Source of the DNA: Rhodococcus sp. CH91
Lineage (GTDB): Bacteria; Actinomycetota; Actinomycetes; Mycobacteriales; Mycobacteriaceae
DNA length: 64,000 bases
Assembly: GCF_022554085.1 (NCBI RefSeq)
Contig: NZ_JAKFYR010000010.1
Coordinates: 1 to 64,000, forward strand
Direction: 5' to 3'
Position numbers and translations under genes: made by a program. The notes below the pieces were generated by a model that had not been told where the DNA came from, made no database searches, and saw nothing but the letters and a program-made list of their open reading frames with translations. Shown piece after piece: positions 17,580 through 27,389 of this stretch. Numbering within the stretch: position 1 is the first letter of the stretch; every line of letters starts with the position of its first letter.

Positions 17580-17703
17580 GTCGCACCGTCCTTTCCCGTT
17601 GTGACAGCTGTGGAGGCAACGCTACGAACGGGCGGTGCCGTGATCCATGCCACTATCGGCAAGTTCTTGTGAATTCCGGCCAATCTTCCGAGGATGGAAC
17701 GTC

Positions 17704-18720
17704 GTGAACACGTGGATGTCCCGCCGTGCGGCCACCAGTGCGGCCCTGATGGCGTCCTTCGGGCGCGAACGAGGGATCGACGCGGAAACCCTGCTGGCCG
17801 GGACCGGGATGAGCGAGGAACAGCTCGTGGATCCGGGCAGCGAGATCACCGGCGACCAGGAACTGGCGGTGATCGGCAATCTGGTGGCCGCGCTCGGTGA
17901 TCGGCCGGGGGAGGGATTCACCCTCGGCCTGCGCTATCAGGCGGCGGTACACGGGATTTTCGGATACGCCCTGATGAGTTGCTCGACCGTGCGGGAAGGC
18001 ATCGAAGTGGGTACGCGCTTCTTCGACCTCACCTTCGCGTTCTCGCGGGCCGCACTCGAGTACGCCGGCGACGAGGTCCGCTTCTGCCTCGACGATCGGC
18101 ATGTCCCGGCCGACTTGCGGGGCTTTCTGCTCGAACGTGACGTCTCGGGGATCCTCGCGCACTGGCAGACGCTGTGGGGATCGCCGTCGGAGGTGCGGCG
18201 TGTCGAGGTGGCCGCATCGCTGGCGGATCGGGTCGTGCCGGTCTTCCGGGACCAGGGGTGGTGTGTGGAGACCACTGCGGCGACTCATGCGGTGGTCGTG
18301 GACGCACGGGCCTTGGAGCGACCCATGCCGACCGCGAGTCCGGAGGCTGCGGCGGTCCTGCTCCGGGAATGCGCGGAGCAGCTGCAACGGAGGCAGAACC
18401 GCGGCGAGTTCGGGGCCCGGGTCCGGGGAGTGTTGCTGCGCACCGCCGCGGACGGTCCCAGCCAGGAAGACGTGGCGGCCGAGTTGGGGACGAGCGTGCG
18501 CACCCTTCGTCGCCGCCTGGGGGAGGAGGGGACCTCCTACCGCGTGGTGGTGGCCGAGACACTGGGGGCGATGGCGGAGGAGTTGCTGGATGCGGGGTTG
18601 CCTGTGGAGAGGGTGGGGCAGCGGCTCGGCTACGCGGATGCGTCGAGCTTCTCGGTGGCGTTCAAGAGGTGGACGGGGAGAACGCCGGGCCGGCGCCGGC
18701 GGATGAATCCGCCGGTCTGA
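17704..18720 (+). CDS. AraC-family transcriptional regulator
   Basis: 338 aa from GTG 17704 with GAGG 10 nt upstream. The N-terminal region (to about residue 200) is the Arabinose_bd-type domain of the OruR/GadX-like group, with GLRYQAAVHGIFGYALMSC. The C-terminal region holds two helix-turn-helix motifs: SQEDVAAELGTSVRTLRRRL and the AraC signature VERVGQRLGYADASSFSVAF followed by FKRWTGRTPG. It is divergent from the SDR, its most likely target. The effector is unknown. Confidence 0.88.
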   Translation: MNTWMSRRAATSAALMASFGRERGIDAETLLAGTGMSEEQLVDPGSEITGDQELAVIGNLVAALGDRPGEGFTLGLRYQAAVHGIFGYALMSCSTVREGIEVGTRFFDLTFAFSRAALEYAGDEVRFCLDDRHVPADLRGFLLERDVSGILAHWQTLWGSPSEVRRVEVAASLADRVVPVFRDQGWCVETTAATHAVVVDARALERPMPTASPEAAAVLLRECAEQLQRRQNRGEFGARVRGVLLRTAADGPSQEDVAAELGTSVRTLRRRLGEEGTSYRVVVAETLGAMAEELLDAGLPVERVGQRLGYADASSFSVAFKRWTGRTPGRRRRMNPPV

Positions 18721-18749
18721 GTGTGCTCGGCTGAGATGTCAGCCTATCC

Positions 18750-18840
18750 GAAAGTATTCTGAACAATACGGAAACCATCGAAAAACGGAATGATCGCCCC
18801 CTTCGTCTTTACTCACCACTACGACAAGGGGAAAGTATTC
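18750..18840. repeat. low-GC intergenic segment with a 10-bp direct repeat and small palindrome
   Basis: GAAAGTATTC occurs at 18750-18759 and again at 18831-18840. GTATT-CTGAAC-AATAC at 18754-18769 is an inverted repeat overlapping the first copy. The segment separates convergent araC and MFS genes and has lower GC than its neighbours. No terminator T-run is seen. Confidence 0.4.
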
Positions 18841-18868
18841 GACGACAAGCCAACCCTGAAGGGGGGAT

Positions 18869-20008
18869 TCAGCGGGCAGTACGGCGCCGGGTCATGGCGA
18901 GGGGCACCAGCACCCCGAGAAGTGCGGCAGGTACCAGGAAAGCCACGACCGGGTCGGCGCTGTACACCGGGGTCAGCAGCAGAGGGGAGAAGGCCGCCCC
19001 GCCGAAGCGGAAGGCCTGTACGACGGACACCGCCCCGCCGCGGTTGCCGCCCGGCCCACCGAGCACCGCGGCATTGACCCCCACGAGGATGCATTGCGAC
19101 GCGATGCCTGCCACGAACCACGCCACGGCCACGATGCCCAGCAAGGGAACCGTGCCGACCACCACGACCAGTGCCGCACCGAGCATCGCGCCCCCGAGCA
19201 CCGTCCACCGGGCACCGACCCGATCGATGAGCACGCCCACCGGCCGGGCGGTGAGGATGCCGGCCAGACCGAACAGCGTGAGCACCACCCCACGTTCGGA
19301 CGGCGACAACCCGAAGTCGTCCTCGACGCGGAAGGCGAGCAGGAAACCGAGCCCGCCGAGCGCACCCCAGCCCAGCAAGGCGACGACACCGATGCGCAGG
19401 ACGTGAGGGCTCAGCGCGTCACGTAACCGCGCCCGCTCGGCTCCGGAGGGATCGTCGCGCACCGAATCGGGCAGGCCGATGAGCGCGAGCCCGAGCGCGG
19501 CGGCAGCGAGGACGACGAAGGCCCATCGCCAGTCCACCTCGGCGGCGAGTCCGCCGACCAGCGGGGCGACGGTCTGGCCTGCTGCCTGCATGGCTCCGAA
19601 CAAGCCGAGCGCGCGTCCGAGCCGGTCCTTCGGCGTGATGACGGCGAGCGCTGCGAGCAGCAGGGGGGTGGTGAACGCGTTGGCGCCTCCCTGCAGCATG
19701 CGAGCACCGATCAGCAACGAGAAGGTCGGGGCCAGGGCAGCGGCGATCGATACCAGGGCGTAGACGAGATAGGCGGTGCGGACGGTGCGGGCACGCCCCC
19801 AGCGCGTGCCCAGAGTTCCCGAGAACAGCATCGCCGCAGCGAACACCCCGAGATAGGCGGTGACCGTCGTCGCGGCCGTGCCGGTGGACACGCCTGTGTC
19901 GGCGCCGAGTTCCGGCAGCATCGACACGACGACGCTACCTCCGAAGGGCCCGAGGAATCCTCCCGCGTACAGCGCGGCGCGCTGCAGCGGTTCACGTACA
20001 TCCGTCAC
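18869..20008 (-). CDS. MFS transporter
   Basis: 379 aa, about 12 hydrophobic helices. It has the MFS loop 2-3 signature in degenerate form (GTLGTRWGRARTVR) and a second-half GVLIDRVGARWTV loop. An AGGANAFTTPLL-type motif in helix 4-5 and GGLAAEVDWRWAF resemble drug:H+ antiporters of the DHA1 type. It starts at GTG 20008, overlapping the PAC2 stop by four bases (GTGA), so it is cotranscribed with PAC2. Export of a small molecule is likely; the substrate is unknown. Confidence 0.85.
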   Translation of the reverse strand: MTDVREPLQRAALYAGGFLGPFGGSVVVSMLPELGADTGVSTGTAATTVTAYLGVFAAAMLFSGTLGTRWGRARTVRTAYLVYALVSIAAALAPTFSLLIGARMLQGGANAFTTPLLLAALAVITPKDRLGRALGLFGAMQAAGQTVAPLVGGLAAEVDWRWAFVVLAAAALGLALIGLPDSVRDDPSGAERARLRDALSPHVLRIGVVALLGWGALGGLGFLLAFRVEDDFGLSPSERGVVLTLFGLAGILTARPVGVLIDRVGARWTVLGGAMLGAALVVVVGTVPLLGIVAVAWFVAGIASQCILVGVNAAVLGGPGGNRGGAVSVVQAFRFGGAAFSPLLLTPVYSADPVVAFLVPAALLGVLVPLAMTRRRTAR

Positions 20009-20904
20009 CGATTGAAGCCGCCGGGACCCCGTCGACGCAGGTAACGCTCGAACTCCGCGGCAAGGGCGTCGCCGTCGATCTTGGAGATCAGCTCGGAGAT
20101 GTCCTCCTCCGCCTCGGCGTCACCGCGTTCTTCGAGGGTGTGCACGTACTCGGCGATCTCCTCGTCGTCGTCGATCATGTCGGTGACGGTCTGTTCCCAT
20201 TCCTCCGCGAGCAACGGCAGCTCACCGAGGGGTACCTCGATGTCGAGGACGTCCTCGACACGCCGGAGGAGCGCCACCGTCGCCTTGGGGTTGGGTGGGT
20301 TGGACACGTAGTGGGGGATCGCCGCCCAGAACGAGACGGCGGGGATGCCCGCGCGCACGAAGGCGTCCTGCAGGACGCCGGTGATGCCGGTGGGGCCTTC
20401 GTAGCGGGAGGTCTGCAATTTGAAGCGTGCCGCGGCCTCGGCGCTGTAGGCGGTGCCGGTGACCGGGACGGGCCGGGTGTGCGGGGTGTCGGCGAGCAGG
20501 GCACCGAGGAGCACGACGGTGTGGACGTCGAACTCGTCGACGAGTTCGATGATCGCGTCGCAGAAGCTGCGCCAGCGCATGCTCGGTTCGATGCCGTGCA
20601 GCAGCACGACGTCGCGGTCGCTGCCGGGAGGGGAGCATACGGACAGGCGGGTGGTGGGCCAGTCGATCTCGCGGGTGACCCCGTCGACCATGCGCACCTG
20701 GGGTCGGTTGACCTGAAAGTCGTAGTACTCCTCGGAGTCCAGCTCGGCGAACGGCTCCGCGTCCCAGATCAGCTCAAGGTGCTCGACGGCGCCGCTGGCG
20801 GCGTCCGCAGCGTCGTTCCACCCCTCGAAGGCGGCGACGAGCACCGGATTGCGCAGGGCGGTGACGTCCTGGTCCGGGGTCTCGGAAAACTCGGGTGCAC
20901 TCAC
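20005..20904 (-). CDS. PAC2 (proteasome assembly chaperone 2) family protein
   Basis: 299 aa, homologous by pattern to M. tuberculosis Rv2125. PAC2-domain landmarks are PVLVAAFEGWNDAADAA at the N-terminus, LHGIEPSMRW, VVLLGALLADTPHTRPVPV, and AIPHYVSNPPNPKA. The acidic C-terminal tail (DDDEEIAEYVHTLEERGDAEAEED, in two parts) is typical of the actinobacterial form. In eukaryotes PAC2 assists proteasome assembly. The bacterial role is unproven, though the gene lies about 10 kb from the proteasome cluster. It is divergent from metH. Confidence 0.9.
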   Translation of the reverse strand: MSAPEFSETPDQDVTALRNPVLVAAFEGWNDAADAASGAVEHLELIWDAEPFAELDSEEYYDFQVNRPQVRMVDGVTREIDWPTTRLSVCSPPGSDRDVVLLHGIEPSMRWRSFCDAIIELVDEFDVHTVVLLGALLADTPHTRPVPVTGTAYSAEAAARFKLQTSRYEGPTGITGVLQDAFVRAGIPAVSFWAAIPHYVSNPPNPKATVALLRRVEDVLDIEVPLGELPLLAEEWEQTVTDMIDDDEEIAEYVHTLEERGDAEAEEDISELISKIDGDALAAEFERYLRRRGPGGFNR

Positions 20905-20942
20905 CCGTCCAGCCTACGACCCGGGTCGTTCCGGGCGCCCAC

Positions 20943-20948
20943 TAGTCT
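20943..20948 (+). promoter_or_regulatory. -10 box TAGTCT, leaderless metH promoter
   Basis: TAGTCT ends 7 nt before the metH ATG. Only 51 bp separate metH from PAC2, so there is no room for a cobalamin riboswitch. Confidence 0.55.
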
Positions 20949-20955
20949 GAAGGGC

Positions 20956-23900
20956 ATGTCCACCCCACTTCATTCTGTCCTGCTCGATGCGCTGGCCCAG
21001 CGCGTTGTCATCGGAGACGGGGCGATGGGCACCATGTTGCAGGCCGCGGATCTGTCGCTCGACGACTTCCGCGGTTTGGAGGGGTGCAACGAGATCCTCA
21101 ACGAGTCTCGTCCCGATGTGATCCGTGGGATCCACCGGGCGTACTTCGAGGCCGGCGCCGACGTCGTCTCGACCAACACCTTCGGCTGCAACCTGCCCAA
21201 TCTCGCCGACTACGACATCGCCGACCGTATCCGTGAGTTGTCCGAGCTCGGTACCCGTCTGGCCCGGGAGGTGGCCGACGAGATGGGTCCGGCTGCCGAC
21301 GGTATGCCGCGGATGGTGATCGGTTCGATGGGTCCCGGCACGAAGCTGCCGACCCTCGGGCACGCGCCGTTCGCGGTGCTTCGCGACGCCTACGCCGAAG
21401 CGGCGCTGGGCATGCTCGACGCGGGCGCGGACGCGATCCTCGTGGAGACCTGCCAGGACCTGCTGCAGGCGAAGGCCGCGATCATCGGTAGCAAGCGTGC
21501 GATGGAGCAGGCGGGGCGGCGGGTGCCGATCGTCACGCACGTGACCGTGGAGACGACCGGCACGATGCTGCTCGGTTCGGAGATCGGCGCGGCCCTGACG
21601 GCGTTGGAGCCGCTCGGTATCGATCTGATCGGGTTGAACTGTGCGACCGGGCCGGCGGAGATGACCGAGCATCTGCGGTATCTGTCGCAGCATGCCCGCA
21701 TCCCGGTGTCGGTGATGCCGAATGCGGGTCTGCCCGTGCTCGGCGCGAACGGCGCCGAGTATCCGTTGCAACCTGCCGAGCTCGCCGAGGCACTCGCCGG
21801 TTTCGTCACCGACTACGGGCTGTCCTTCGTGGGTGGTTGCTGCGGGACGACGCCCGAGCACATCCGGCAGGTCGCCGAGGCGGTGCGCGGCGTGCAGCCG
21901 GCGCCGCGTGCACCGCGCCCGGAGCCGGGGGTGTCGTCGCTGTACACCGCGGTGCCGTTCGAGCAGGACGCGTCGATCCTGATGATCGGTGAGCGCACGA
22001 ACACGAACGGGTCGAAGGCGTTCCGGGAGGCGATGCTCGCCGGGGACTGGCAGAAGTGCCTGGACATCGCGAAGGATCAGATCCGCGACGGTGCGCACAT
22101 GCTGGATCTGAACGTCGACTACGTCGGCCGGGACGGTGCGGCGGACATGGCGGAGCTGGCGTCGCGGTTCGCGACGTCGTCGACCCTGCCGATCATGATC
22201 GACTCGACGGAGCCGGAGGTGATCCGGGCGGGTCTCGAGCATCTCGGTGGCCGGTGCGCGGTGAACTCGGTGAACTACGAGGACGGTGACGGCCCGGGTT
22301 CGCGGTTCGAGCGGATCATGGAGCATGTCGTCGAGCACGGCGCTGCGGTGGTGGCGTTGACGATCGACGAGGAGGGGCAGGCGCGTACCGCCGCGCACAA
22401 GGTGCGGATCGCGGAGCGGTTGATCGCGGATCTGACCGGTCGGTGGGGGCTGGCGCCGCAGGACATCATCGTCGATGCGTTGACCTTCCCGATCTCGACG
22501 GGTCAGGAGGAGGTGCGGCGCGACGCGATCGAGACGATCGAGGCGATCCGGCAGATCCATGCGGCGCATCCGGAGGTGCACTTCACGCTGGGCATCTCGA
22601 ATGTGTCGTTCGGGTTGAATCCGGCGGCGCGGCAGGTGCTCAACTCGGTGTTCCTGCACGAGTGCACGGAGGCCGGTCTGGACACGGCGATCGTGCACGC
22701 GTCGAAGATCCTGCCGATGGCGCGGATCCCGGAGGAGCAGCGGCAGGTCGCGCTGGATCTGGTGTACGACCGGCGGCGGGAGGGTTACGACCCGCTGCAG
22801 AAGTTGATGGAGTTGTTCGAGGGTGTGTCGGCGGCGTCGGCGCGGGAGTCGCGGGCACAGGAGCTGGCGGCGTTGCCGTTGTTCGAGCGTCTCGAGCGGC
22901 GCATCGTCGATGGCGAGCGCAACGGGCTCGAGGACGATCTGACCGAGGCGATGAGGACGACTCCGCCGTTGGCGATCATCAACGACACGTTGTTGTCGGG
23001 GATGAAGACGGTCGGTGAGCTGTTCGGGTCCGGGCAGATGCAGTTGCCGTTCGTGTTGCAGTCCGCCGAGGTGATGAAGACGGCGGTGGCCTTCCTGGAG
23101 CCGCACATGGAGTCCACCGGCGACGAGGGCAAGGGCCGGATCGTGCTGGCCACCGTCAAGGGCGATGTGCACGACATCGGCAAGAACCTGGTGGACATCA
23201 TCTTGTCGAACAACGGGTACGAGGTGGTCAATCTCGGTATCAAGCAGCCGATCGCGACGATTCTCGATGCGGCGGTCGACAAGCGAGCCGATGTGATCGG
23301 CATGTCGGGGCTGTTGGTGAAGTCGACGGTGGTGATGAAGGAGAACCTCGAGGAGCTCAACGCCCGGGGGGTTGCGGAGCAGTTCCCGGTGCTGCTCGGT
23401 GGTGCGGCACTCACCCGCAGCTATGTCGAGAACGATCTGGCGGAGGTCTACGAGGGGAAGGTCTCGTATGCGCGGGATGCTTTCGAAGGTCTGGCGCTGA
23501 TGGATCGGGTGATGGCCGAGAAGCGCGGGGAGGGTCCGGCACCGGACAGCCCGGAGGCGATCGAGGCCGCCCGCAAGGCCGCCGAGCGCAAGGAGAGGCA
23601 CGAGCGCAGCAAGCGGATCGCGGAGAAGCGCAAGGCTGCAGAGACGCCGGCGGAGGTGCCCGCGCGCAGCGATGTGGCGTCGGATCTGCCGGTGCCGGCC
23701 CCGCCGTTCTGGGGGACGCGGGTGGTCAAGGGTATTCCGTTGGCCGATTATGCGGCGTTGATCGACGAGCGGGCGTTGTTCCTCGGGCAGTGGGGGCTGC
23801 GCGGGCAGCGTGGCGGTGACGGCCCGAGCTACGAGGAGCTCGTGGAGTCGGAGGGTCGGCCGCGGTTGCGGTACTGGCTGGACCGGTTGGCGACCGAGGG

Positions 23901-24525
23901 GATCCTGCAGCACGCGGCGGTGGTGTACGGCTATTTCCCGGCGGTGTCCGAGGGTGACGATGTGGTGGTGCTGACCGAGCCGCGGCCGGATGCGCCGGAG
24001 CGGTACCGGTTCACCTTCCCGCGGCAGCAGCGGTCGCGGTTCTTGTGCATCGCCGATTTCGTGCGGTCGCGGGAGGATGCGATCGCCTCGGGTCAGGTCG
24101 ATGTGTGGCCGTTCCAGCTGGTGACGATGGGGCAGCCGATCGCGGATTTCGCGAACGAGTTGTTCGCCTCGGATTCGTATCGGGATTATCTCGAGGTGCA
24201 CGGCATCGGGGTGCAGTTGACGGAGGCGTTGGCGGAGTACTGGCATCGCCGGGTGCGGCAGGAGCTGGCGTTCTCCGATGGGCACACGGCGGCGGACGAG
24301 GATCCGGAGGAGGTCGCCGAGTATTTCAAGCTCGCCTATCGCGGGGCCCGGTTCGCGTTCGGTTACGGGGCGTGCCCGAATCTGGAGGATCGGATCAAGC
24401 TGGTGGAGTTGCTCGAGCCGGAGCGGATCGGGGTGGAGTTGTCGGAGGAGTTGCAGTTGCATCCCGAGCAGTCCACCGATGCGTTCGTGCTGCACCACCC
24501 GGAGGCGAAGTATTTCAATGTCTGA
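20956..24525 (+). CDS. metH: cobalamin-dependent methionine synthase
   Basis: 1189 aa; ATG 20956. Transfers methyl from 5-methyl-tetrahydrofolate through cobalamin to homocysteine. Order: homocysteine-binding domain (GDGAMGTMLQ; zinc ligands C295/C296 in GGCCGTTP plus the Cys in LNCATGP), pterin-binding domain (GERTNTNGSKAF, DLNVDYVGRDG), B12 cap and Rossmann domains with H739 in GDVHDIGKN as the lower cobalt ligand, then the AdoMet reactivation domain. An Ala/Glu/Lys-rich linker of about 60 residues joins the last two. It is slightly shorter than E. coli MetH, as usual in actinobacteria. The 3' end overlaps the next gene by 8 bp. Confidence 0.97.
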   Translation: MSTPLHSVLLDALAQRVVIGDGAMGTMLQAADLSLDDFRGLEGCNEILNESRPDVIRGIHRAYFEAGADVVSTNTFGCNLPNLADYDIADRIRELSELGTRLAREVADEMGPAADGMPRMVIGSMGPGTKLPTLGHAPFAVLRDAYAEAALGMLDAGADAILVETCQDLLQAKAAIIGSKRAMEQAGRRVPIVTHVTVETTGTMLLGSEIGAALTALEPLGIDLIGLNCATGPAEMTEHLRYLSQHARIPVSVMPNAGLPVLGANGAEYPLQPAELAEALAGFVTDYGLSFVGGCCGTTPEHIRQVAEAVRGVQPAPRAPRPEPGVSSLYTAVPFEQDASILMIGERTNTNGSKAFREAMLAGDWQKCLDIAKDQIRDGAHMLDLNVDYVGRDGAADMAELASRFATSSTLPIMIDSTEPEVIRAGLEHLGGRCAVNSVNYEDGDGPGSRFERIMEHVVEHGAAVVALTIDEEGQARTAAHKVRIAERLIADLTGRWGLAPQDIIVDALTFPISTGQEEVRRDAIETIEAIRQIHAAHPEVHFTLGISNVSFGLNPAARQVLNSVFLHECTEAGLDTAIVHASKILPMARIPEEQRQVALDLVYDRRREGYDPLQKLMELFEGVSAASARESRAQELAALPLFERLERRIVDGERNGLEDDLTEAMRTTPPLAIINDTLLSGMKTVGELFGSGQMQLPFVLQSAEVMKTAVAFLEPHMESTGDEGKGRIVLATVKGDVHDIGKNLVDIILSNNGYEVVNLGIKQPIATILDAAVDKRADVIGMSGLLVKSTVVMKENLEELNARGVAEQFPVLLGGAALTRSYVENDLAEVYEGKVSYARDAFEGLALMDRVMAEKRGEGPAPDSPEAIEAARKAAERKERHERSKRIAEKRKAAETPAEVPARSDVASDLPVPAPPFWGTRVVKGIPLADYAALIDERALFLGQWGLRGQRGGDGPSYEELVESEGRPRLRYWLDRLATEGILQHAAVVYGYFPAVSEGDDVVVLTEPRPDAPERYRFTFPRQQRSRFLCIADFVRSREDAIASGQVDVWPFQLVTMGQPIADFANELFASDSYRDYLEVHGIGVQLTEALAEYWHRRVRQELAFSDGHTAADEDPEEVAEYFKLAYRGARFAFGYGACPNLEDRIKLVELLEPERIGVELSEELQLHPEQSTDAFVLHHPEAKYFNV

Positions 24526-25225
24526 GCGAGTTCAGGTGCCGGTGGCGGCACCGGCCGGGACGTTGCGTGCGGTGCTGTGGGACATGGACGGCACCTTGCT
24601 CGAGTCGGAACGGTTGTGGGACATCGGGATGCGGGAGTTGTCGCTGCATCTCGGGGGTCCGATGAGCGAGGAGACCCGGATCGCGACGATCGGGGGCCCG
24701 ATGGATCTGGCGGTGCTGCGCACCTTCGCCGGTCTGGGGCTCGATCCCACCCCGGACGAGGCGGCGGCCGCGGCGGCATGGTTGACCGAGTACATGGGCC
24801 GGTTGTTCGCGCAGGGTCTGCCGTGGCGGCCGGGTGCGCGCGCTGCGCTGCGCACGGTGCGGCAGGCCGGTCTGGGTTCGGTGCTGGTGACCAACACCGA
24901 GCGGGCGTTGTGCGAGGTGGCGTTGGAGACCTTGGGCCGCGAGCATTTCGATCATTCGGTGTGCGGGGACGAGGTACCGGCCGGCAAACCGGATCCGGCG
25001 CCCTATCGGCGGGCGGCGCAGCTGCTCGGGCTCGATCCGGCGCAGTGTCTGGCGGTGGAGGATTCCCCGACCGGGGCGGCGGCCGCGGATGCGGCGGGGT
25101 GCACGGTGCTGGTGGTGCCGTCACTGGTGGAGGTGCCCGGTTCGCCGCGGCGGGTGTTCCGGTCGACCCTGGAGGGGTTGACCGCGGAGGATCTGCGCGA
25201 GCTGCACGGCTCGGGGGTGCGGTGA
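24518..25225 (+). CDS. HAD-superfamily phosphatase
   Basis: 235 aa, beginning inside the last codons of metH. Motifs: [11 protein letters not shown] (motif I), LVTNTER (II), AGKPDP (III Lys), [16 protein letters not shown] (IV). The helical cap is of the phosphoglycolate-phosphatase/beta-PGM type. In mycobacteria the gene after metH encodes a similar HAD protein. The substrate cannot be predicted; a sugar- or nucleotide-phosphate housecleaning role is usual for the family. The stop is one base before the trhO start region, implying one mRNA. Confidence 0.85.
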   Translation: MSERVQVPVAAPAGTLRAVLWDMDGTLLESERLWDIGMRELSLHLGGPMSEETRIATIGGPMDLAVLRTFAGLGLDPTPDEAAAAAAWLTEYMGRLFAQGLPWRPGARAALRTVRQAGLGSVLVTNTERALCEVALETLGREHFDHSVCGDEVPAGKPDPAPYRRAAQLLGLDPAQCLAVEDSPTGAAAADAAGCTVLVVPSLVEVPGSPRRVFRSTLEGLTAEDLRELHGSGVR

Positions 25226-25226
25226 G

Positions 25227-26087
25227 GTGGCGGTCCCGAAGATCGTGCTGTTCTACAAGTTCACGCCGCTCGCCGATCCCGAGGCGATCCGGTTGTGGCA
25301 GCACACGCTGGCGTCGTCGCTGGGGTTGACGGGGCGGATCCTGATCTCCGAGCACGGCATCAACGGCACCGTCGGTGGTGACATCGCCGCGGTGAAGAAG
25401 TATGTGCGGGGACTGCGCGGCTATGCGGCGTTCAAGGACGTCGACGTCAAGTGGTCCGACGGCACCGGCGCCGATTTTCCGCGGTTGTCGGTGAAGGTGC
25501 GCCCGGAAATCGTCACCTTCGGGGTGCCCGAGGAGGTGAAGGTCGACGAGAACGGGATCGTCGACGGGGGGACGCATCTGTCGCCGCACGCGGTGCACGC
25601 GCTCGTCGCCGAGCGCGGCGAGGAGGTGGTCTTCTTCGACGGCCGCAACCGGTTCGAGGCGCAGATCGGCCGGTTCCGGAATGCGGTGGTGCCGGATGTG
25701 GCCACGACCCGCGATTTCGTCGCCGAACTCGACAGCGGCCGCTACGACCATCTCAAGTCCCGCCCGGTGGTGACCTACTGCACCGGTGGGGTGCGGTGCG
25801 AGGTGCTGTCGGCGCTGATGCGCCACCGCGGCTTCGAGGAGGTCTACCAGCTCGACGGGGGCATCGTGCGTTACGGCGAGACCTTCGGCGACGAGGGCCT
25901 GTGGGAGGGTTCGCTGTACGTCTTCGACGGGCGGATGAACGTCGAGTTCGGTGCCGAATCGGCGGTGATCGGGCGGTGCACCCTGTGCGGGACGCCGACC
26001 TCGCGGTACCGCAATCATCCGGATGTGCGGGGCCGGGAGCTGACCTTGGTGTGCGGGCGGTGTGTGCCGGATCCGGTGGAGGCCTGA
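25227..26087 (+). CDS. trhO: rhodanese-domain tRNA uridine(34) hydroxylase
   Basis: 286 aa from GTG 25227. It matches the YceA/TrhO family, which makes 5-hydroxyuridine at the tRNA wobble position independently of prephenate. The N-terminal acylphosphatase-like domain contains [13 protein letters not shown]. The rhodanese domain carries C185 in YCTGGVRCE. The C-terminus has a CxxC pair (CTLCGTP) and a second pair (CGRC), a zinc-type element in long members. It lies between a HAD gene and a pseudouridine synthase with almost no spacing, so it sits in a translation-related operon. Confidence 0.9.
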   Translation: MAVPKIVLFYKFTPLADPEAIRLWQHTLASSLGLTGRILISEHGINGTVGGDIAAVKKYVRGLRGYAAFKDVDVKWSDGTGADFPRLSVKVRPEIVTFGVPEEVKVDENGIVDGGTHLSPHAVHALVAERGEEVVFFDGRNRFEAQIGRFRNAVVPDVATTRDFVAELDSGRYDHLKSRPVVTYCTGGVRCEVLSALMRHRGFEEVYQLDGGIVRYGETFGDEGLWEGSLYVFDGRMNVEFGAESAVIGRCTLCGTPTSRYRNHPDVRGRELTLVCGRCVPDPVEA

Positions 26088-26089
26088 GG

Positions 26090-26977
26090 GTGCGCGGTGC
26101 CCCGCTGCCGGTGCGCGACGGGCTCGGCCCGGACCGGATCCGGATGCCCGCCGACGTCACGGCCGGCACGATCGTCGAGTTCCTGCAGGCGGCGCATCCG
26201 GAGGAGGACTGGCTCGCCCGCCTGGCGGCGGGGGAGCTGGTCGACGAGCACGGGCGCCGGGTCGAGCCGCACACCCGCTGTCAGCCGACCCGGTTCGTGT
26301 ACTTCTATCGGGAGCCGGCGCCGGAGGTGCCGGTGCCGTTCGCGGTGCGGGTGCTGCACCGCGAGGCGGGGCTGGTGGTGGTGGACAAGCCGCACTTCCT
26401 GGCGACCATCCCGCGCGGTGCGCACATCCGCGAGTCGGTGGTGGTGCGGTTGCGCCGCGAGCTCGAGCTGCCGGAGCTGGTGCCGGTGCATCGGCTCGAC
26501 CGGATGACCGCCGGGGTGTTGCTGTGCACGACCGATCCGGCGTGGCGGCGCCCCTATCAGGAGTTGTTCGAGCGGCAGCAGGTCCGCAAGGTGTACGAGG
26601 CGGTCGCCGGTTATCGGCCGGAGCTGGAGTTCCCGCAGGTGGTGCGGTCGCGGATCGTCAAGCGGCACGGGGAGCTCACGGCGGTGCAGAGTTTCGACGA
26701 GCCGAATTCGGAGACGCGTGTCGAGCTGCTCGAGCGGCGCGGGGAGCGGGCGCGCTATCGGTTGTGTCCCCGCACCGGCCGCACCCATCAGTTGCGGTTG
26801 CATCTGGCGGGTTTGGGCGTTCCGATCGTGGGGGACAACTTCTATCCGCAGTTCCGGCCGCGCCGGGCGGGTGATTTCACCGATCCGTTGCGGTTGCTGG
26901 CGCGGTCGCTCGAGTTCACCGATCCGATCAGTGGGGTGGCGCGGCGCTTCGTCAGCGAGCGGGTGCTCGAGTTCTGA
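26090..26977 (+). CDS. RluA-family pseudouridine synthase
   Basis: 295 aa from GTG 26090, 2 bp after the trhO stop, with GGAGG upstream. It isomerises uridine in rRNA or tRNA. There is an S4-like lead-in ([20 protein letters not shown]), then [16 protein letters not shown] and the catalytic D137 in [13 protein letters not shown], then [16 protein letters not shown] with the conserved Arg and the closing helix. An RluA-type catalytic motif is clear, but which RNA site it modifies is not. Cotranscription with trhO suggests a tRNA or rRNA modification unit. Confidence 0.88.
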   Translation: MRGAPLPVRDGLGPDRIRMPADVTAGTIVEFLQAAHPEEDWLARLAAGELVDEHGRRVEPHTRCQPTRFVYFYREPAPEVPVPFAVRVLHREAGLVVVDKPHFLATIPRGAHIRESVVVRLRRELELPELVPVHRLDRMTAGVLLCTTDPAWRRPYQELFERQQVRKVYEAVAGYRPELEFPQVVRSRIVKRHGELTAVQSFDEPNSETRVELLERRGERARYRLCPRTGRTHQLRLHLAGLGVPIVGDNFYPQFRPRRAGDFTDPLRLLARSLEFTDPISGVARRFVSERVLEF

Positions 26978-27017
26978 GGGTGGGTCGGTGTCCTGGATGC
27001 GGGCCCGGCGGTGGGGC

Positions 27018-27299
27018 ATGAAACAATCGACCCCTGTGAAGACCTTCGATTCCCTGTTCGCCGAGCTGTCCGAGCGTGCCCAGACCCGCCCCGAGGGTTC
27101 CGGCACCGTCGCTGCCCTGGACGCCGGTGTGCATTTCCAGGGCAAGAAGGTACTCGAAGAGGCCGGCGAGGTGTGGATCGCCGCCGAGTACCAGTCCGAC
27201 GAGGAACTGTCCGAGGAGATTTCGCAGCTGCTGTACTGGGTTCAGGTGCTGATGGTGGGGCGGGGTCTGAAGCTCGAGGACGTCTACAAGCATCTGTGA
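27018..27299 (+). CDS. hisE: phosphoribosyl-ATP pyrophosphatase
   Basis: 93 aa from ATG 27018. Hydrolyses PR-ATP to PR-AMP in step two of histidine synthesis. The MazG-like fold is visible as [16 protein letters not shown] (the EExxE metal site) and [14 protein letters not shown]. The M. tuberculosis protein also begins M-x-Q-S before VKTF, supporting this start. However, GTG 27036 gives the 87-residue length common in corynebacteria and has an AACAAT box 8 nt upstream, so a leaderless start there is possible. It is followed 90 bp later by hisG. Confidence 0.93.
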   Translation: MKQSTPVKTFDSLFAELSERAQTRPEGSGTVAALDAGVHFQGKKVLEEAGEVWIAAEYQSDEELSEEISQLLYWVQVLMVGRGLKLEDVYKHL

Positions 27300-27389
27300 C
27301 GGCCGCCGGCCCGCTGTGTGCGGTGCCGCCGGTCGTGCCCGTCGCTCCCTTCCTCGCTTCTGCTCGTTGTTCGAAAGGACCCCCTGCTC

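Noticed and set aside
20905-20955. Cobalamin riboswitch upstream of metH
   Set aside because: Only 51 bp between divergent genes and a leaderless -10 box; no space for the aptamer.
20914-24498. 1194-codon minus-strand ORF opposite metH
   Set aside because: Arg/His/Leu-rich shadow of a full MetH; no start context and no domain.
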